DNA of 64,000 nt. Origin: UBA7692 sp964650845. Lineage in GTDB: Bacteria; Bacteroidota; Bacteroidia; Chitinophagales; LD1. Location: contig CAZYXR010000004.1 of the NCBI GenBank assembly GCA_964650845.1, positions 11,281 through 75,280 of the forward strand, given 5' to 3'. Within the stretch, counting starts at the first letter, position 1. Each line of letters starts with the position of its first letter. The position numbers were made by a program, and so were the translations under genes. Shown here in pieces: positions 1-7,588 of the stretch. Under the pieces are notes generated by a model. That model ran no database searches. It was given only the letters and a program-made list of their open reading frames with translations, and was not told the origin of the DNA.

Positions 1-232
1 CCACTTCGCTACCTTTTTGTAAATACTTTTCGGCAATGTCGGCAAGTTTGCCCCAGGCCACTACGTTGTGCCAATAGGTTTCTTGCACCTTTTCGCCCTT
101 GTCGNNNNNNNNNNGAGTTTCGTTGGTGGCAACACTGAACTTGGCTACTTTTTTATCGGTAGCAATAGTTTTTACCTCGGGTGATGCACCCAAATTGCCC
201 ATTAGGCGAACGCTGTTTTTTAAATTGCTCAT
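1..232 (-). CDS. ssb: Single-stranded DNA-binding protein, partial (runs off left edge)
   Basis: This is the N-terminal part of an SSB, an OB-fold protein that coats single-stranded DNA in replication and repair. The start at 232 gives MSNLKNSVRLMGNLG, then KVAKFSVATNET, a 10-N gap at 105-114, then DKGEKV, YWHNVVAWGKLADIAEKYL and KGSEV. That is the usual SSB order of strand 1, AKFSxAT, and WHxVxxxGxLAExxxxYLxKG. Across the gap the frame holds if the 10 Ns are taken literally (four missing residues). The C-terminal half, with the acidic tip, lies outside the window. A second SSB gene sits at 53882-54346 with a different sequence, so this genome has at least two. It is divergent from the DUF1003 gene, and the 200-bp region between them holds a 21-bp-phased repeat. 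Family assignment is certain; division of labour with the second copy is unknown. Confidence 0.9.
   Translation of the reverse strand, partial: MSNLKNSVRLMGNLGASPEVKTIATDKKVAKFSVATNETXXXXDKGEKVQETYWHNVVAWGKLADIAEKYLQKGSEV
105..114. other. Assembly gap (10 N) inside ssb
   Basis: Run of ten N. Reading ssb on the minus strand, C+10N+C makes four codons and both flanks stay in frame, so the literal length is plausible here. Confidence 0.95.
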
Positions 233-310
233 AACATTTTGTTTTGTGTTCCGGCTTAGAGGAACGGTTTAAAAATTTGATGATGCAAAGGTGTGAAGGG
301 CAAAAAGTAT

Positions 311-361
311 TAGTCGGATGATAAGCGTTTATAGTCGTTTTGTTTCCGCTTGTAGTCGTTT
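311..361. promoter_or_regulatory. Three TAGTCG direct repeats at 21-bp spacing (operator candidate)
   Basis: TAGTCGGAT at 311-319, TAGTCGTTT at 332-340 and TAGTCGTTT at 353-361 start exactly 21 bp apart, two turns of the helix. The second and third are also preceded by similar sequence (GCGTTTA and CCGCTTG). The array lies between the divergent ssb (start 232) and DUF1003 gene (start 433), just upstream of a possible -7 box TATCTTTA at 377-384. Repeats of about 9 bp at two-turn spacing are typical of dimeric activators such as LytTR response regulators. The identity of the regulator is inference. Confidence 0.6.
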
Positions 362-432
362 ACAAATGGATTTTGTTATCTTTAATTTGCAAATTCTAAG
401 GAAGTTGGCTTTTACTTCAAAAAACACTCAAA

Positions 433-1125
433 ATGAACATCAGCCACATAAGCAAAACCAAAATTTCTGAAGGGGAAGTGGTGAAAGTACAAGAAATTAG
501 AGCAGGTATTTTCAATCTTATCAAGTCTAATTTTCCCGATTTTGACAAGGATTGTATTATCTCGTTTTCTGAGTTAAATCAATACAGGCGGTTGTATTTA
601 TCTTCATTAATTGCTCAAGACAACGAAGAGGTAGCTGCCATAGGCAATGATGTAATGGATACCGAAAAAAACACTTCTGTTTTTTCCGAAAACATTCAAG
701 ATACGATTGATGCGAAGCTAACTTTTGGAGAAAAGGTTGCCGATAAAGTGGCAGACTTTGGCGGAAGTTGGGCTTTCATTATCACATTTTTCTTGTTCAT
801 TATTGTGTGGATGGCTGTGAATGTTTGGCTCTTGGCGGCAAAATCATTTGACCCGTACCCGTTTATTCTGCTCAATCTTATTCTTTCTTGCTTGGCAGCA
901 ATTCAGGCACCCATTATTATGATGAGCCAAAACAGACAAGAGCAAAAGGATAGATTGCGAAGCGAACACGATTACAAAATCAATTTAAAAGCAGAAATTG
1001 AAATCAAATTTTTGAACAAAAAGATTGATCATTTACTTGTGCAGCAAAACAAAAAGTTATTGGAAATGCAGGATGTTCAAATTGACTATTTAGAAGACCT
1101 GTTGAAAAAAATGAAGGACAAGTAA
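433..1125 (+). CDS. DUF1003 family membrane protein
   Basis: A 230-residue protein of the DUF1003 family, whose function is not established. The hallmark segment FGEKVADKVADFGGSW is at residues 98-113. It runs straight into a first membrane helix (about 113-134), a short loop containing DPYPF, and a second helix (about 143-164). The motif APIIMMSQNRQ then starts a long charged C-terminal helix (170-230) that looks like a coiled coil. The N-terminal 90 residues are soluble and acidic. The next gene, a DUF417 membrane protein, follows on the same strand with its chosen start 77 bp downstream, so the two may be cotranscribed. The 21-bp-phased TAGTCG array sits about 70 bp upstream of the start and is the obvious candidate control site. 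Family assignment is secure; role unknown. Confidence 0.85.
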   Translation: MNISHISKTKISEGEVVKVQEIRAGIFNLIKSNFPDFDKDCIISFSELNQYRRLYLSSLIAQDNEEVAAIGNDVMDTEKNTSVFSENIQDTIDAKLTFGEKVADKVADFGGSWAFIITFFLFIIVWMAVNVWLLAAKSFDPYPFILLNLILSCLAAIQAPIIMMSQNRQEQKDRLRSEHDYKINLKAEIEIKFLNKKIDHLLVQQNKKLLEMQDVQIDYLEDLLKKMKDK

Positions 1126-1202
1126 GAGCAAAAAAACAATGCTTGCAAAAAACTCAATGCCATAAAAATCTGATACACTTAACCGATAAACACGATACCC
1201 TA

Positions 1203-1784
1203 ATGAATAAATTAATAGCAATCTTAGCCAACAGCCAATCGCAATACATTCATATTGCGCGAGTATCTATTTTTATTGTAATGCTTTGGATAGGTGGATT
1301 AAAGGTTTTTCAATATGAAGCAGATGGTATAGTTCCTTTTGTTGCCAATAGCCCCTTAATGTCATTTTTTTATACAAAACAAACACCCGAATACAAGGAG
1401 TATAAAAACCCCGAAGGAAAAACAGTGCAACAAAATATCGATTGGCACAAAGCGAATGGCACCTATATTTTTGCTTATGGATTGGGCGCGGTAATAGTAT
1501 TAATTGGGTTGCTCACCTTTGCCGGAATTTGGTTGCCAAAAGTTGGGTTGGTTGGCGGGTTGCTCACCTTCGGCATGTCGTTGGTTACCTTATCGTTTTT
1601 GATTACTACACCCGAAGTATATGTGCCAAACTTGGGTGGCGATTTTCCAACACCGGAGTATGGATTTCCATACCTCTCGGGCGCGGGGCGATTGGTGCTG
1701 AAGGATGTAATAATGTTGGCAGCAGGGTTGATTTGCGCCTCCGATTGTGCTCAAAGAATTTTAAATTCAAAAAATAAAGGTTGA
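1203..1784 (+). CDS. DUF417 (YkgB/RclC-like) inner-membrane protein
   Basis: A 193-residue membrane protein of the DUF417 family, the group that includes E. coli RclC (YkgB) of the reactive-chlorine resistance operon. The family signature is seen near the N-terminus as LWIGGLKVFQYEADGI followed by PFVANSPLMSFFY. About four hydrophobic helices follow, with a conserved-looking FPYLSGAGRLVLKD stretch before the last. I chose the ATG at 1203 because translation from the TTG at 1143 would add 20 polar residues without family resemblance. It lies downstream of the DUF1003 gene on the same strand. A role in oxidant or halogen stress is suggested only by the RclC relationship, and nothing else in the neighbourhood (no RclA, RclB or RclR) supports it. 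Confidence 0.8.
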   Translation: MNKLIAILANSQSQYIHIARVSIFIVMLWIGGLKVFQYEADGIVPFVANSPLMSFFYTKQTPEYKEYKNPEGKTVQQNIDWHKANGTYIFAYGLGAVIVLIGLLTFAGIWLPKVGLVGGLLTFGMSLVTLSFLITTPEVYVPNLGGDFPTPEYGFPYLSGAGRLVLKDVIMLAAGLICASDCAQRILNSKNKG

Positions 1785-1828
1785 TAGTGCGCGCCCAATT
1801 GAAATGACAGGGAGCAGAAAAAGTACCT

Positions 1829-1836
1829 TATATTCG
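1829..1836 (+). promoter_or_regulatory. -7 box TATATTCG
   Basis: Matches TAnnTTTG, the Bacteroidota -7 element, except for C at position 7. It lies 35 bp before the start of the zinc-ribbon gene. Confidence 0.45.
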
Positions 1837-1871
1837 TGAGTAAGCCTACCTAAACACAAAGCCCGATAACA

Positions 1872-2243
1872 ATGACAGAAACTAAAACATGCCTTGCCTG
1901 CGGGGCGGTAGTAAAAGGTCGAGCCGACAAAAAATTTTGCGATGACCAGTGTCGCAACGCATACAACAATTCGTTGAATAGCGATAACAACAACTATGTA
2001 CGCAACGTAAACAACATTCTACGTAAAAATCGCAGGATATTGGAAGAACTAAATGTAGATGGAAAAACCAAAGTGCCGAAAGCTAAACTGCTACAAAAGG
2101 GCTTCAACTTCGATTTTTTCACCAACGTGCTACACACCAAAGCCGGGAAAATTTACCACTTCTGCTACGAGCATGGTTACCTGCCCATAGAAAACGATTG
2201 GCTGATGCTGGTAATTAGAAATGACGAAAGGCAAGCAACATAA
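1872..2243 (+). CDS. Small zinc-ribbon protein
   Basis: A 123-residue protein with an N-terminal zinc-ribbon: Cys7-x2-Cys10 and Cys23-x3-Cys27, in the context CLACG ... GRADKKFCDDQCRNAYNN. The ribbon plus a KKFCxDxCRNxYNN knuckle is common in small Bacteroidota proteins of unknown function. The rest is basic and then aromatic (residues 55-123), with no further motif that I recognise. It stands alone on the plus strand between the DUF417 gene and trmB, about 90-100 bp from each, with its own TATATTCG promoter-like box. Nucleic-acid binding is plausible from the zinc knuckle and basic middle, but that is inference. Confidence 0.75.
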   Translation: MTETKTCLACGAVVKGRADKKFCDDQCRNAYNNSLNSDNNNYVRNVNNILRKNRRILEELNVDGKTKVPKAKLLQKGFNFDFFTNVLHTKAGKIYHFCYEHGYLPIENDWLMLVIRNDERQAT

Positions 2244-2309
2244 CGCTAAAGACCAACTCAGCAACAAAGCAATATTGTAAATGCAATTATTGCAGACTAA
2301 ATATTGGTA

Positions 2310-2336
2310 TTTGCTTGCTTTTACCCATTACTTTCG
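2310..2336 (+). promoter_or_regulatory. trmB promoter (TTTG ... TACTTTCG)
   Basis: TTTG at 2310-2313 and TACTTTCG at 2329-2336, separated by 15 bp. The box ends only 6 bp before the trmB ATG, so the transcript would be almost leaderless. Spacing is slightly short for the Bacteroidota consensus. Confidence 0.5.
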
Positions 2337-2342
2337 CGCCCC

Positions 2343-3032
2343 ATGAGCGGCAGAAAAGCAAAACGCAAAAAAATTGCAGAGGTAAATACTTTCCCTAACG
2401 TGTTTCAATGTTTCGAGTTTAAAAAACCAATTCTTCAAAACAACCAAAATGAAGAAGTAAGCTACAAAGGCAAATGGTGCAACGGGTTTTTCGGAAACAA
2501 TAATGCATTGGTGTTAGAGTTGGCTTGCGGCAAGGGCGACTACACCATTGCATTGGCAAAAAAATACCCCACTCAAAATTTTGTTGGTGTAGATATTAAA
2601 GGACCGCGCATACACCATGGCGCAAAACGCGCTTTAGAAGACGGCATCAACAATGTTGCTTTTGCGAGGCTCAAAATCGAAAACATACTCCATTTTTTTG
2701 GAGCAAACGAAGTAACCCAAATATGGATAACCTTCCCCGACCCGTTTCCAAAAGACAGCCACGAAAAACACCGGCTTACTTATAAAACCTTTTTAGAAAA
2801 ATACAAGCAATTGCTACAACCATCGGGGTTTATACATTTAAAAACCGATGACCTTGACCTTGCGCGTTTTTCAAAACAATCGGTTGAAGAGTTTGGCTGT
2901 AAGATTTTGTATTACAAAGAAAATATCTACGCTACCGATTTGGATTTTGAAGACTTAAACATTCAAACCTTTTACGAAAAGCAACACCTTGCAAAAGGCA
3001 GAACCATAAACTATTTAAGGTTTGGGTTTTAG
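2343..3032 (+). CDS. trmB: tRNA (guanine-N7-)-methyltransferase
   Basis: TrmB transfers a methyl group from SAM to N7 of G46 in the variable loop of tRNAs. The SAM-binding motif I is LELACGKGDYTIALAK, followed by FVGVDIKGPRI. The TrmB signature TFPDPFPKDSHEKHRL and the C-terminal TDD in LKTDDLDLA are all present. The start at 2343 (MSGRKAKRKK) is preferred over the longer reading frame from 2304, because the extra 13 residues are hydrophobic and would overlap the promoter box. Length (229 residues) is normal. It is followed on the same strand by the DUF3822 gene, then rsmD and rluF, so this stretch is an RNA-modification run. Confidence 0.95.
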   Translation: MSGRKAKRKKIAEVNTFPNVFQCFEFKKPILQNNQNEEVSYKGKWCNGFFGNNNALVLELACGKGDYTIALAKKYPTQNFVGVDIKGPRIHHGAKRALEDGINNVAFARLKIENILHFFGANEVTQIWITFPDPFPKDSHEKHRLTYKTFLEKYKQLLQPSGFIHLKTDDLDLARFSKQSVEEFGCKILYYKENIYATDLDFEDLNIQTFYEKQHLAKGRTINYLRFGF

Positions 3033-3078
3033 TATTACCATAAAAATGTTTCGCGAACAAATTTGTTAGGTTTGCGCA

Positions 3079-3891
3079 GTGATAGCTGTAATGCCTTCGT
3101 TTCATAAAGTAGTAACCGGTGCTTTGCCGCAAGGCACAGACCCTGCCGACCTTGCCTTGCATATTGAAATTACAGGCCACCACATTCATGTGGCGTTTGA
3201 GCTTATTGCTTTCAAGCAATTTTTGTTGCTGGTAGAATTCAATTTTTCTAAACATTTACAAGACGCGCAAAAGCCAAGTGCTTTAGAAAACCTTTTGCAA
3301 ACTCAGGATGTTTTGAAAGGGAATTTTGCAAGCGTTACGATTGCTACCGATGCTTTTCCCGATTTGATGCCAAAGGGTTTTGAAACCTACACAGGAAACA
3401 CGCAAAACATCAAAAAGCTAAGCGCAAATATTTTTTCGGTAAGCCAAACAACCTTGTTACACGAAACCCTGATGCAGCATTTTCCCAACGCTGAAATTAC
3501 AGATGTACACTCCGTTTTTCTGCAACAAGTATTGCACCTTCCGGCAGGTATTTACACGTTGGTAACCAGCGAAAGTTTAACGATTGCAGCCATTGAATTG
3601 CCCGGCAAATTGCAACTCTTTAATCGCTTCGAATATCAAACTGCCGAAGACTTTCTTTACTATTTGCTGTTAGTATGCGATGAGTTGAAAACCGACCGCG
3701 AAAAAGTGCCATTGGTGCTTTGCGGCAAAATCACTCAGCAATCGAAAATTTACGATGTGTGCTATCGCTATTTCAGCAATATTATTTTTTTAAAACCCGA
3801 CACCGGCAGGCATTATTCCAAAGCATTAGCCGAGGTTCCTGCGCATATTCATTTTACTGTGTATTCATTAGCTAATTTTAAAGGCGGATAA
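3079..3891 (+). CDS. DUF3822 family protein
   Basis: A 270-residue soluble protein that I assign to DUF3822, a Bacteroidota-restricted family usually encoded beside rsmD, as here (rsmD starts 3 bp after the stop). It looks like a duplicated actin-like or ribonuclease H-like fold: residues roughly 30-130 and 140-260 both contain strand-rich segments, and no catalytic motif is evident. Segments such as VFLQQVLHLPAGIYTLVTSE and FNRFEYQTAEDFLYYLLLVCDEL fit the family. The reading frame starts with GTG at 3079; an ATG at 3091 (MPSFHKVV) is an equally good start. Tight coupling to rsmD suggests a role connected with RNA modification or gene order only; no function is known to me. Confidence 0.7.
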   Translation: MIAVMPSFHKVVTGALPQGTDPADLALHIEITGHHIHVAFELIAFKQFLLLVEFNFSKHLQDAQKPSALENLLQTQDVLKGNFASVTIATDAFPDLMPKGFETYTGNTQNIKKLSANIFSVSQTTLLHETLMQHFPNAEITDVHSVFLQQVLHLPAGIYTLVTSESLTIAAIELPGKLQLFNRFEYQTAEDFLYYLLLVCDELKTDREKVPLVLCGKITQQSKIYDVCYRYFSNIIFLKPDTGRHYSKALAEVPAHIHFTVYSLANFKGG

Positions 3892-3894
3892 ACC

Positions 3895-4449
3895 ATGCGC
3901 ATCATCAGCGGAAAACATAAAGGTTACAGGCTCAATCAGCCACATTTTGAACCCACACGCCCAACTACCGATTTTGCCAAAGAGGCCTTGTTTAATGTTA
4001 TCAATAACTATTTCAATTTCGACAACATAAAAGTACTCGACCTTTTTGCCGGCACCGGAGCCATAAGTTACGAGTTTGCTTCGCGAGGTTGCGAAGACCT
4101 TACCAGCGTAGAGCTGCACAAAAAATGCGTGGACTTCATCAAAAAAACTTCTGTGCATTTAAAGTTCGAAGGGCATAAAATTTTGCAGATGGATGTGTTT
4201 TCGTTCATCGAAACTTCGCGCCAAAAATTTGATGTGATTTTTGCGGGTCCGCCTTATCCACTGCCCAATCTTGCCACCTTGCCCGATGTGGTTTTTGAGC
4301 ATCAACTGGTAGAAGGCGAAGGTTGGTTTATTTTAGAGCACAATCCCAAATATGGTTTTGAAGACCATCCTCATTTTTGGAAAAAAAGACAATACGGCAC
4401 TACCATTTTTTCCATTTTCGTGAATGACCCGAAGAACTATGAGGAGTAA
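3895..4449 (+). CDS. rsmD: RsmD-type 16S rRNA (guanine-N2) methyltransferase with altered catalytic motif
   Basis: RsmD methylates N2 of G966 in 16S rRNA using SAM. The protein starts MRIISGKHKGYRL and has TRPTTDFAKEALFN (residues 21-34) and SAM-binding motif I VLDLFAGTGAIS (47-58), all standard for the family, and normal length (184). Motif IV, which in amino-methyltransferases reads (D/N)PP(Y/F), is here AGPPY at 117-121. The acidic or amide residue is replaced by Gly118 (codon GGT at 4246-4248); a single A-to-G change from GAT would explain it. Either this copy is catalytically impaired, or there is a sequencing error. It follows the DUF3822 gene by 3 bp and overlaps the start of the pseudouridine synthase downstream, so translation of the three is probably coupled. 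Confidence 0.88.
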   Translation: MRIISGKHKGYRLNQPHFEPTRPTTDFAKEALFNVINNYFNFDNIKVLDLFAGTGAISYEFASRGCEDLTSVELHKKCVDFIKKTSVHLKFEGHKILQMDVFSFIETSRQKFDVIFAGPPYPLPNLATLPDVVFEHQLVEGEGWFILEHNPKYGFEDHPHFWKKRQYGTTIFSIFVNDPKNYEE

Positions 4450-5341
4450 AAAAAACATCCGCAGCACCGGTGCGCCAAAAGCAAATACTGCCGCCAAAGC
4501 AAAGTTTGCTCCAAAGGCAAAACATCATGTAAAAGCCAAGCCCGCCCTGCCGCCTTCTACAAATTCCAAACAAAAATCTACTGTAAAAGTTGACGGCATT
4601 CAACTCAACAAATACATCAGCTCATCGGGTTTTTGTTCGCGCAGGCAAGCCGAATTGTATATTGAAGAAGGGCGTGTAACCATAAACGATGATATAGCCG
4701 AGCTTACACAACGTGTGCAAGCGGGCGATGAGGTAGCGGTAGATGGCGAAATAATAAAACTGAAAACAGGCAAGCAAAGTTTATACCTTGTTTTCAACAA
4801 ACCCAAAGGAGTTACTTCTACTACCGACCCGGCCGACAAAAGCAACATCATTTACTTTATCAACCATCCCAAAAGAATTTTTCCGATTGGTAGGTTAGAT
4901 AAAGATTCGGAGGGCTTGATTTTGCTTACCAACGATGGCGATATTGTAAACAAAATTTTACGTGCCGGCAATGAGCACGAAAAAGAATATATTGTTTCGG
5001 TAAACAAGCCGCTATCGCCCGAGTTTACACAACAAATGGCAAGGGGCATCCCGATTTTAGGCACTGTTACAAAACCCTGTGTGGTGCGCCAACTTGGCTC
5101 CAAAACTTTCAAAATAATTCTTACCGAAGGTTTAAATAGGCAAATACGAAGAATGTGCGAATTTTTAAATTATGAAGTAACAAGCCTAAAGCGCGTTCGC
5201 ATCATGCACATCACACTTGGCAACCTGCCGGTGGGCAAGTGGCGTTATCTTTCTCATGCCGAAACCGAAGTAATGAATAGTGCTTTGCGGCAATCGCTAA
5301 AAACCGAACACGCCTCGGCTAAATCGAAACCGAAGAGATGA
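4439..5341 (+). CDS. rluF: RluF-type 23S rRNA pseudouridine synthase
   Basis: Converts a uridine in 23S rRNA to pseudouridine (U2604 in E. coli). After a Lys/Ala/Pro-rich N-terminal tail of about 50 residues comes an S4 RNA-binding domain (GIQLNKYISSSGFCSRRQAELYI). The catalytic domain carries the nucleophilic Asp in GRLDKDSEGLILLTNDG (about residues 151-167). The segments ILRAGNEHEKEYIV, GIPILGTVTKPC and GLNRQIRRMCEFLNYEV match RluF rather than RsuA or RluB. The ATG at 4439 lies inside the end of rsmD (stop at 4447-4449); an in-frame ATG at 4424 is also possible. A second S4-type synthase of the RluB kind lies at 61802-62962. The basic tail is a common Bacteroidota addition and probably binds rRNA. 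Confidence 0.88.
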   Translation: MRSKKNIRSTGAPKANTAAKAKFAPKAKHHVKAKPALPPSTNSKQKSTVKVDGIQLNKYISSSGFCSRRQAELYIEEGRVTINDDIAELTQRVQAGDEVAVDGEIIKLKTGKQSLYLVFNKPKGVTSTTDPADKSNIIYFINHPKRIFPIGRLDKDSEGLILLTNDGDIVNKILRAGNEHEKEYIVSVNKPLSPEFTQQMARGIPILGTVTKPCVVRQLGSKTFKIILTEGLNRQIRRMCEFLNYEVTSLKRVRIMHITLGNLPVGKWRYLSHAETEVMNSALRQSLKTEHASAKSKPKR

Positions 5342-5425
5342 TGGATTGTTGTTGTTTTTAGCGGTTTTGGCAAAGCGATGATGGCGGCTGGTTTATTGAT
5401 GTACACACAAAAGTAGGGTTGTGTT

Positions 5426-6208
5426 TTATTTGAGCAGCTTCGTGCGTTTCCTTATTTCATAAATAAGCCAATAAGGAGTAAGAAGCGCAAAGAACAACAT
5501 CACCTTAGTCATAAAACCAGGAATAACCACAGCCCTGTTATTAAACAAACCTTTCACTGCAAGTTTCGCTACTTTTTCAGCGCTCATCATGATGCCGAGT
5601 TTCTTTCCAAGTTCAACATCAATCACATTTGGGTCGTAAAGGTTAGTGGCAGTAGCTCCCGGGCAAAGGCAAGTTACATGCACACCATAAAATTTTAGTT
5701 CTGTTCGCAGGCTGCGAGTAAAACTTTTGATGTAAGATTTAGTGGCTCCGTAATATCCTATTCCGGGAAAGTCTTTGTAAGCCGAAATGGAAGAATTGTT
5801 GAGAATAAAACCCCGTTTTCGTTTTTTCATTTCGCTGCCAAACAAAGTGCAGAGCAGGGAAGAAGTCATTACATGCAGATGAATTTTTGCCTGTGCTTTT
5901 GTAATGTCAGCATCGGTTATTTGCCCGAAAAAGAAAAAGCCCGCATTGTTCACCAGCACTTCTATTTCGATATTCTTCTGCCGGCAGAAATTAAAAACCT
6001 CGTAAGCCGCTTCGTTGCGCGCAAGGTTAATGCATAATGTTTCCACCTTTACTTTATACAGGGCAAAAAATTCTTCTTTAAGCTGCTGTAATTGTTCGTC
6101 TTGATTACTTACCAGCAGTAAGGAATAGCCCCTCGCAGCTAATAACCTTGCTATTTCGAGGCCTATGCCCGATGAACCACCGGTAATGAGTGCAAATGTT
6201 TCAGGCAT
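5426..6208 (-). CDS. Short-chain dehydrogenase/reductase
   Basis: Classical SDR of 260 residues. The cofactor motif TGGSSGIG is at residues 9-16, NNAG follows at about 90, and the catalytic Ser (NNSSISA) and YGATKSY pair (Tyr-x3-Lys) are in their normal places. After the catalytic domain the protein ends with a hydrophobic segment (VMLFFALLTPYWLIYEI) and a basic tail, so it may sit at the membrane, as do some SDRs acting on lipids. Its start overlaps the end of the flavin oxidoreductase gene by 8 bp, so the two form one transcription unit and may act on the same small molecule. Substrate cannot be inferred. Confidence 0.85.
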   Translation of the reverse strand: MPETFALITGGSSGIGLEIARLLAARGYSLLLVSNQDEQLQQLKEEFFALYKVKVETLCINLARNEAAYEVFNFCRQKNIEIEVLVNNAGFFFFGQITDADITKAQAKIHLHVMTSSLLCTLFGSEMKKRKRGFILNNSSISAYKDFPGIGYYGATKSYIKSFTRSLRTELKFYGVHVTCLCPGATATNLYDPNVIDVELGKKLGIMMSAEKVAKLAVKGLFNNRAVVIPGFMTKVMLFFALLTPYWLIYEIRKRTKLLK

Positions 6209-7334
6209 AATTTAAAGCGGCTATTTTTTGTTTCAAATCTTCGGGCAAGTTCTTTTCATGCAGGTGGCAAGTCATTTCACCGCTATACATTTTTGCCACA
6301 CAGTAATTACAAATAGTGCAGCCCGATTGTTCCATCACTTCATTTCTTAAATCGTTTACAAAGTTCGTGTTTTCAATAAGTGCACGCGCAATGGCAATCC
6401 ACTGAAAACCTTCCGCCATTGCTTTTTCAATCGTTGCTATACTGTTCATACCGCCCACCAGCACCACCGGAATTTTTATTGCCTGCTGAATCAGTTTTGC
6501 CTCTTCCATAAAATACCCTTCGATAAAAGGAACTGAAGGAATTAACTGCTCACCCGCCAGTTTCACGAAAAACTTCTTCCAGCCTTTGCGAATAAAATAC
6601 GCCATTATATCTACGGGCATCTTACCGCGCATTACATACATGGGTGCGCGGCTCACAAATCCACCGCTTACCACCACAGCATCTGCCCCGCATTGCTCAA
6701 TGGTTTTTGCGGTAAGCACTCCTTCTTCTTTAGTAATGCCGCTTTCAAATCCATCCCAGCAATTCATTTTTACAATCAGTGCCATGTTTGAGGGCATTGT
6801 TTCGCGAACGGCTGTCAGCATTTCGGTCATAAAACGCTTGCGGTTTTCAAAGGTGCCGCCATATTCATCGCTTCGCTTATTGGTGTAGGGCGAAAGAAAC
6901 TGACTGATAAGATAACCATGCCCTGCATGAACTTCCACCGCATCAAAGCCACTTTGGGCAGCAATGCGCACGGCTTTTTTAAAGTCGTTTTTCACCTCTT
7001 CCATGTCGCTCGGCTTCATGCCTCGCGGAAAAGTGGGTCCGTACCAGTTTATTCCTCCGCTGGGCGCCATGGGCCTGACACCCGTTACTGAGCTATTTGC
7101 CATATTACCACAATGACCAATCTGCACCGACACAGCCGCACCTTCGCGATGAACCGAGTTGGTCAGCTTTTTCAAATCACCAACTATTTCTTGTCGCATC
7201 CATAACTGATGTGGAAACGACAGGCCGCTTTTGCTCACCGAGGCATAAGCCACCGTAGTCATTCCTACACCACCTTTAGCAACGGAAGAATGATAATTGA
7301 TAAGTGCATCTGTAACATTATGATGCTCGCTCAT
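6201..7334 (-). CDS. NADH:flavin oxidoreductase (Old Yellow Enzyme family), N-terminus out of frame
   Basis: FMN-dependent oxidoreductase of the OYE superfamily, a TIM barrel that reduces activated alkenes or related substrates. Recognisable parts are QIGHCGNMANSS, RPMAPSGG, the family block FDAVEVHAGHGYLISQFLSP followed by NKRSDEYGG, and the phosphate-binding end VVLVGGMNS with IAIARALI. The C-terminus has CTICNYC. The open frame begins MSEHHNVTDALIN, about 30 residues too late. Directly upstream, the same frame reads RSIRAAAFEGMS without a start codon. A different frame from an ATG at 7413 reads MNQSKFFTESRLGPLL and then stops at 7363-7365. Joined, these give the expected N-terminus (xPLLLKNRxIRAAxFEGMS), so there is an indel near 7360-7367. 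This is either a pseudogene or an assembly error. Operon partner: the SDR downstream. Confidence 0.8.
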   Translation of the reverse strand: MSEHHNVTDALINYHSSVAKGGVGMTTVAYASVSKSGLSFPHQLWMRQEIVGDLKKLTNSVHREGAAVSVQIGHCGNMANSSVTGVRPMAPSGGINWYGPTFPRGMKPSDMEEVKNDFKKAVRIAAQSGFDAVEVHAGHGYLISQFLSPYTNKRSDEYGGTFENRKRFMTEMLTAVRETMPSNMALIVKMNCWDGFESGITKEEGVLTAKTIEQCGADAVVVSGGFVSRAPMYVMRGKMPVDIMAYFIRKGWKKFFVKLAGEQLIPSVPFIEGYFMEEAKLIQQAIKIPVVLVGGMNSIATIEKAMAEGFQWIAIARALIENTNFVNDLRNEVMEQSGCTICNYCVAKMYSGEMTCHLHEKNLPEDLKQKIAALNYA

Positions 7335-7413
7335 CCCTTCAAAGGCAGCCGCCCGTATGCTTCTATAACAGCGGCCCCAGCCTGCTTTCGGTAAAAAACT
7401 TTGATTGATTCAT
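7335..7413 (-). pseudogene. Displaced N-terminal coding fragment of the flavin oxidoreductase
   Basis: ATG at 7413 opens MNQSKFFTESRLGPLL and ends at a TAG at 7363-7365. Sequence corresponding to the rest of the first barrel strand (RSIRAAAFEG) continues in the frame of the main gene. The offset is 79 bases, that is one base out of phase. Comparison with the family suggests that about five bases (coding K-N-R) are missing together with one substitution. Confidence 0.65.
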
Positions 7414-7467
7414 ATTTACTTGATAAAACAGCTATCGGTTGGGTATTGCCGAAGTGGTGGGTTTCGG

Positions 7468-7517
7468 AGCACAAAACTTCAATTTATTACTAAAGGTTAT
7501 TAGAAGCACAAAACTTC
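7468..7517. repeat. Direct repeat AGCACAAAACTTC
   Basis: The 13-mer AGCACAAAACTTC occurs at 7468-7480 and again at 7505-7517, in the non-coding stretch between the flavoenzyme and the DUF1801 gene. It is followed by CCGCCTGACGCAAAACCCGT and a gap of spacer sequence. I recall similar sequence beside short orphan genes in other Bacteroidota, but this needs a search. Confidence 0.6.
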
Positions 7518-7588
7518 TAGTTTGCATGTCAGCCCGCCTGACGCAAAACCCGTGTTACCAGCAGTATTTCTGTCCGTTGTTGTCATTG

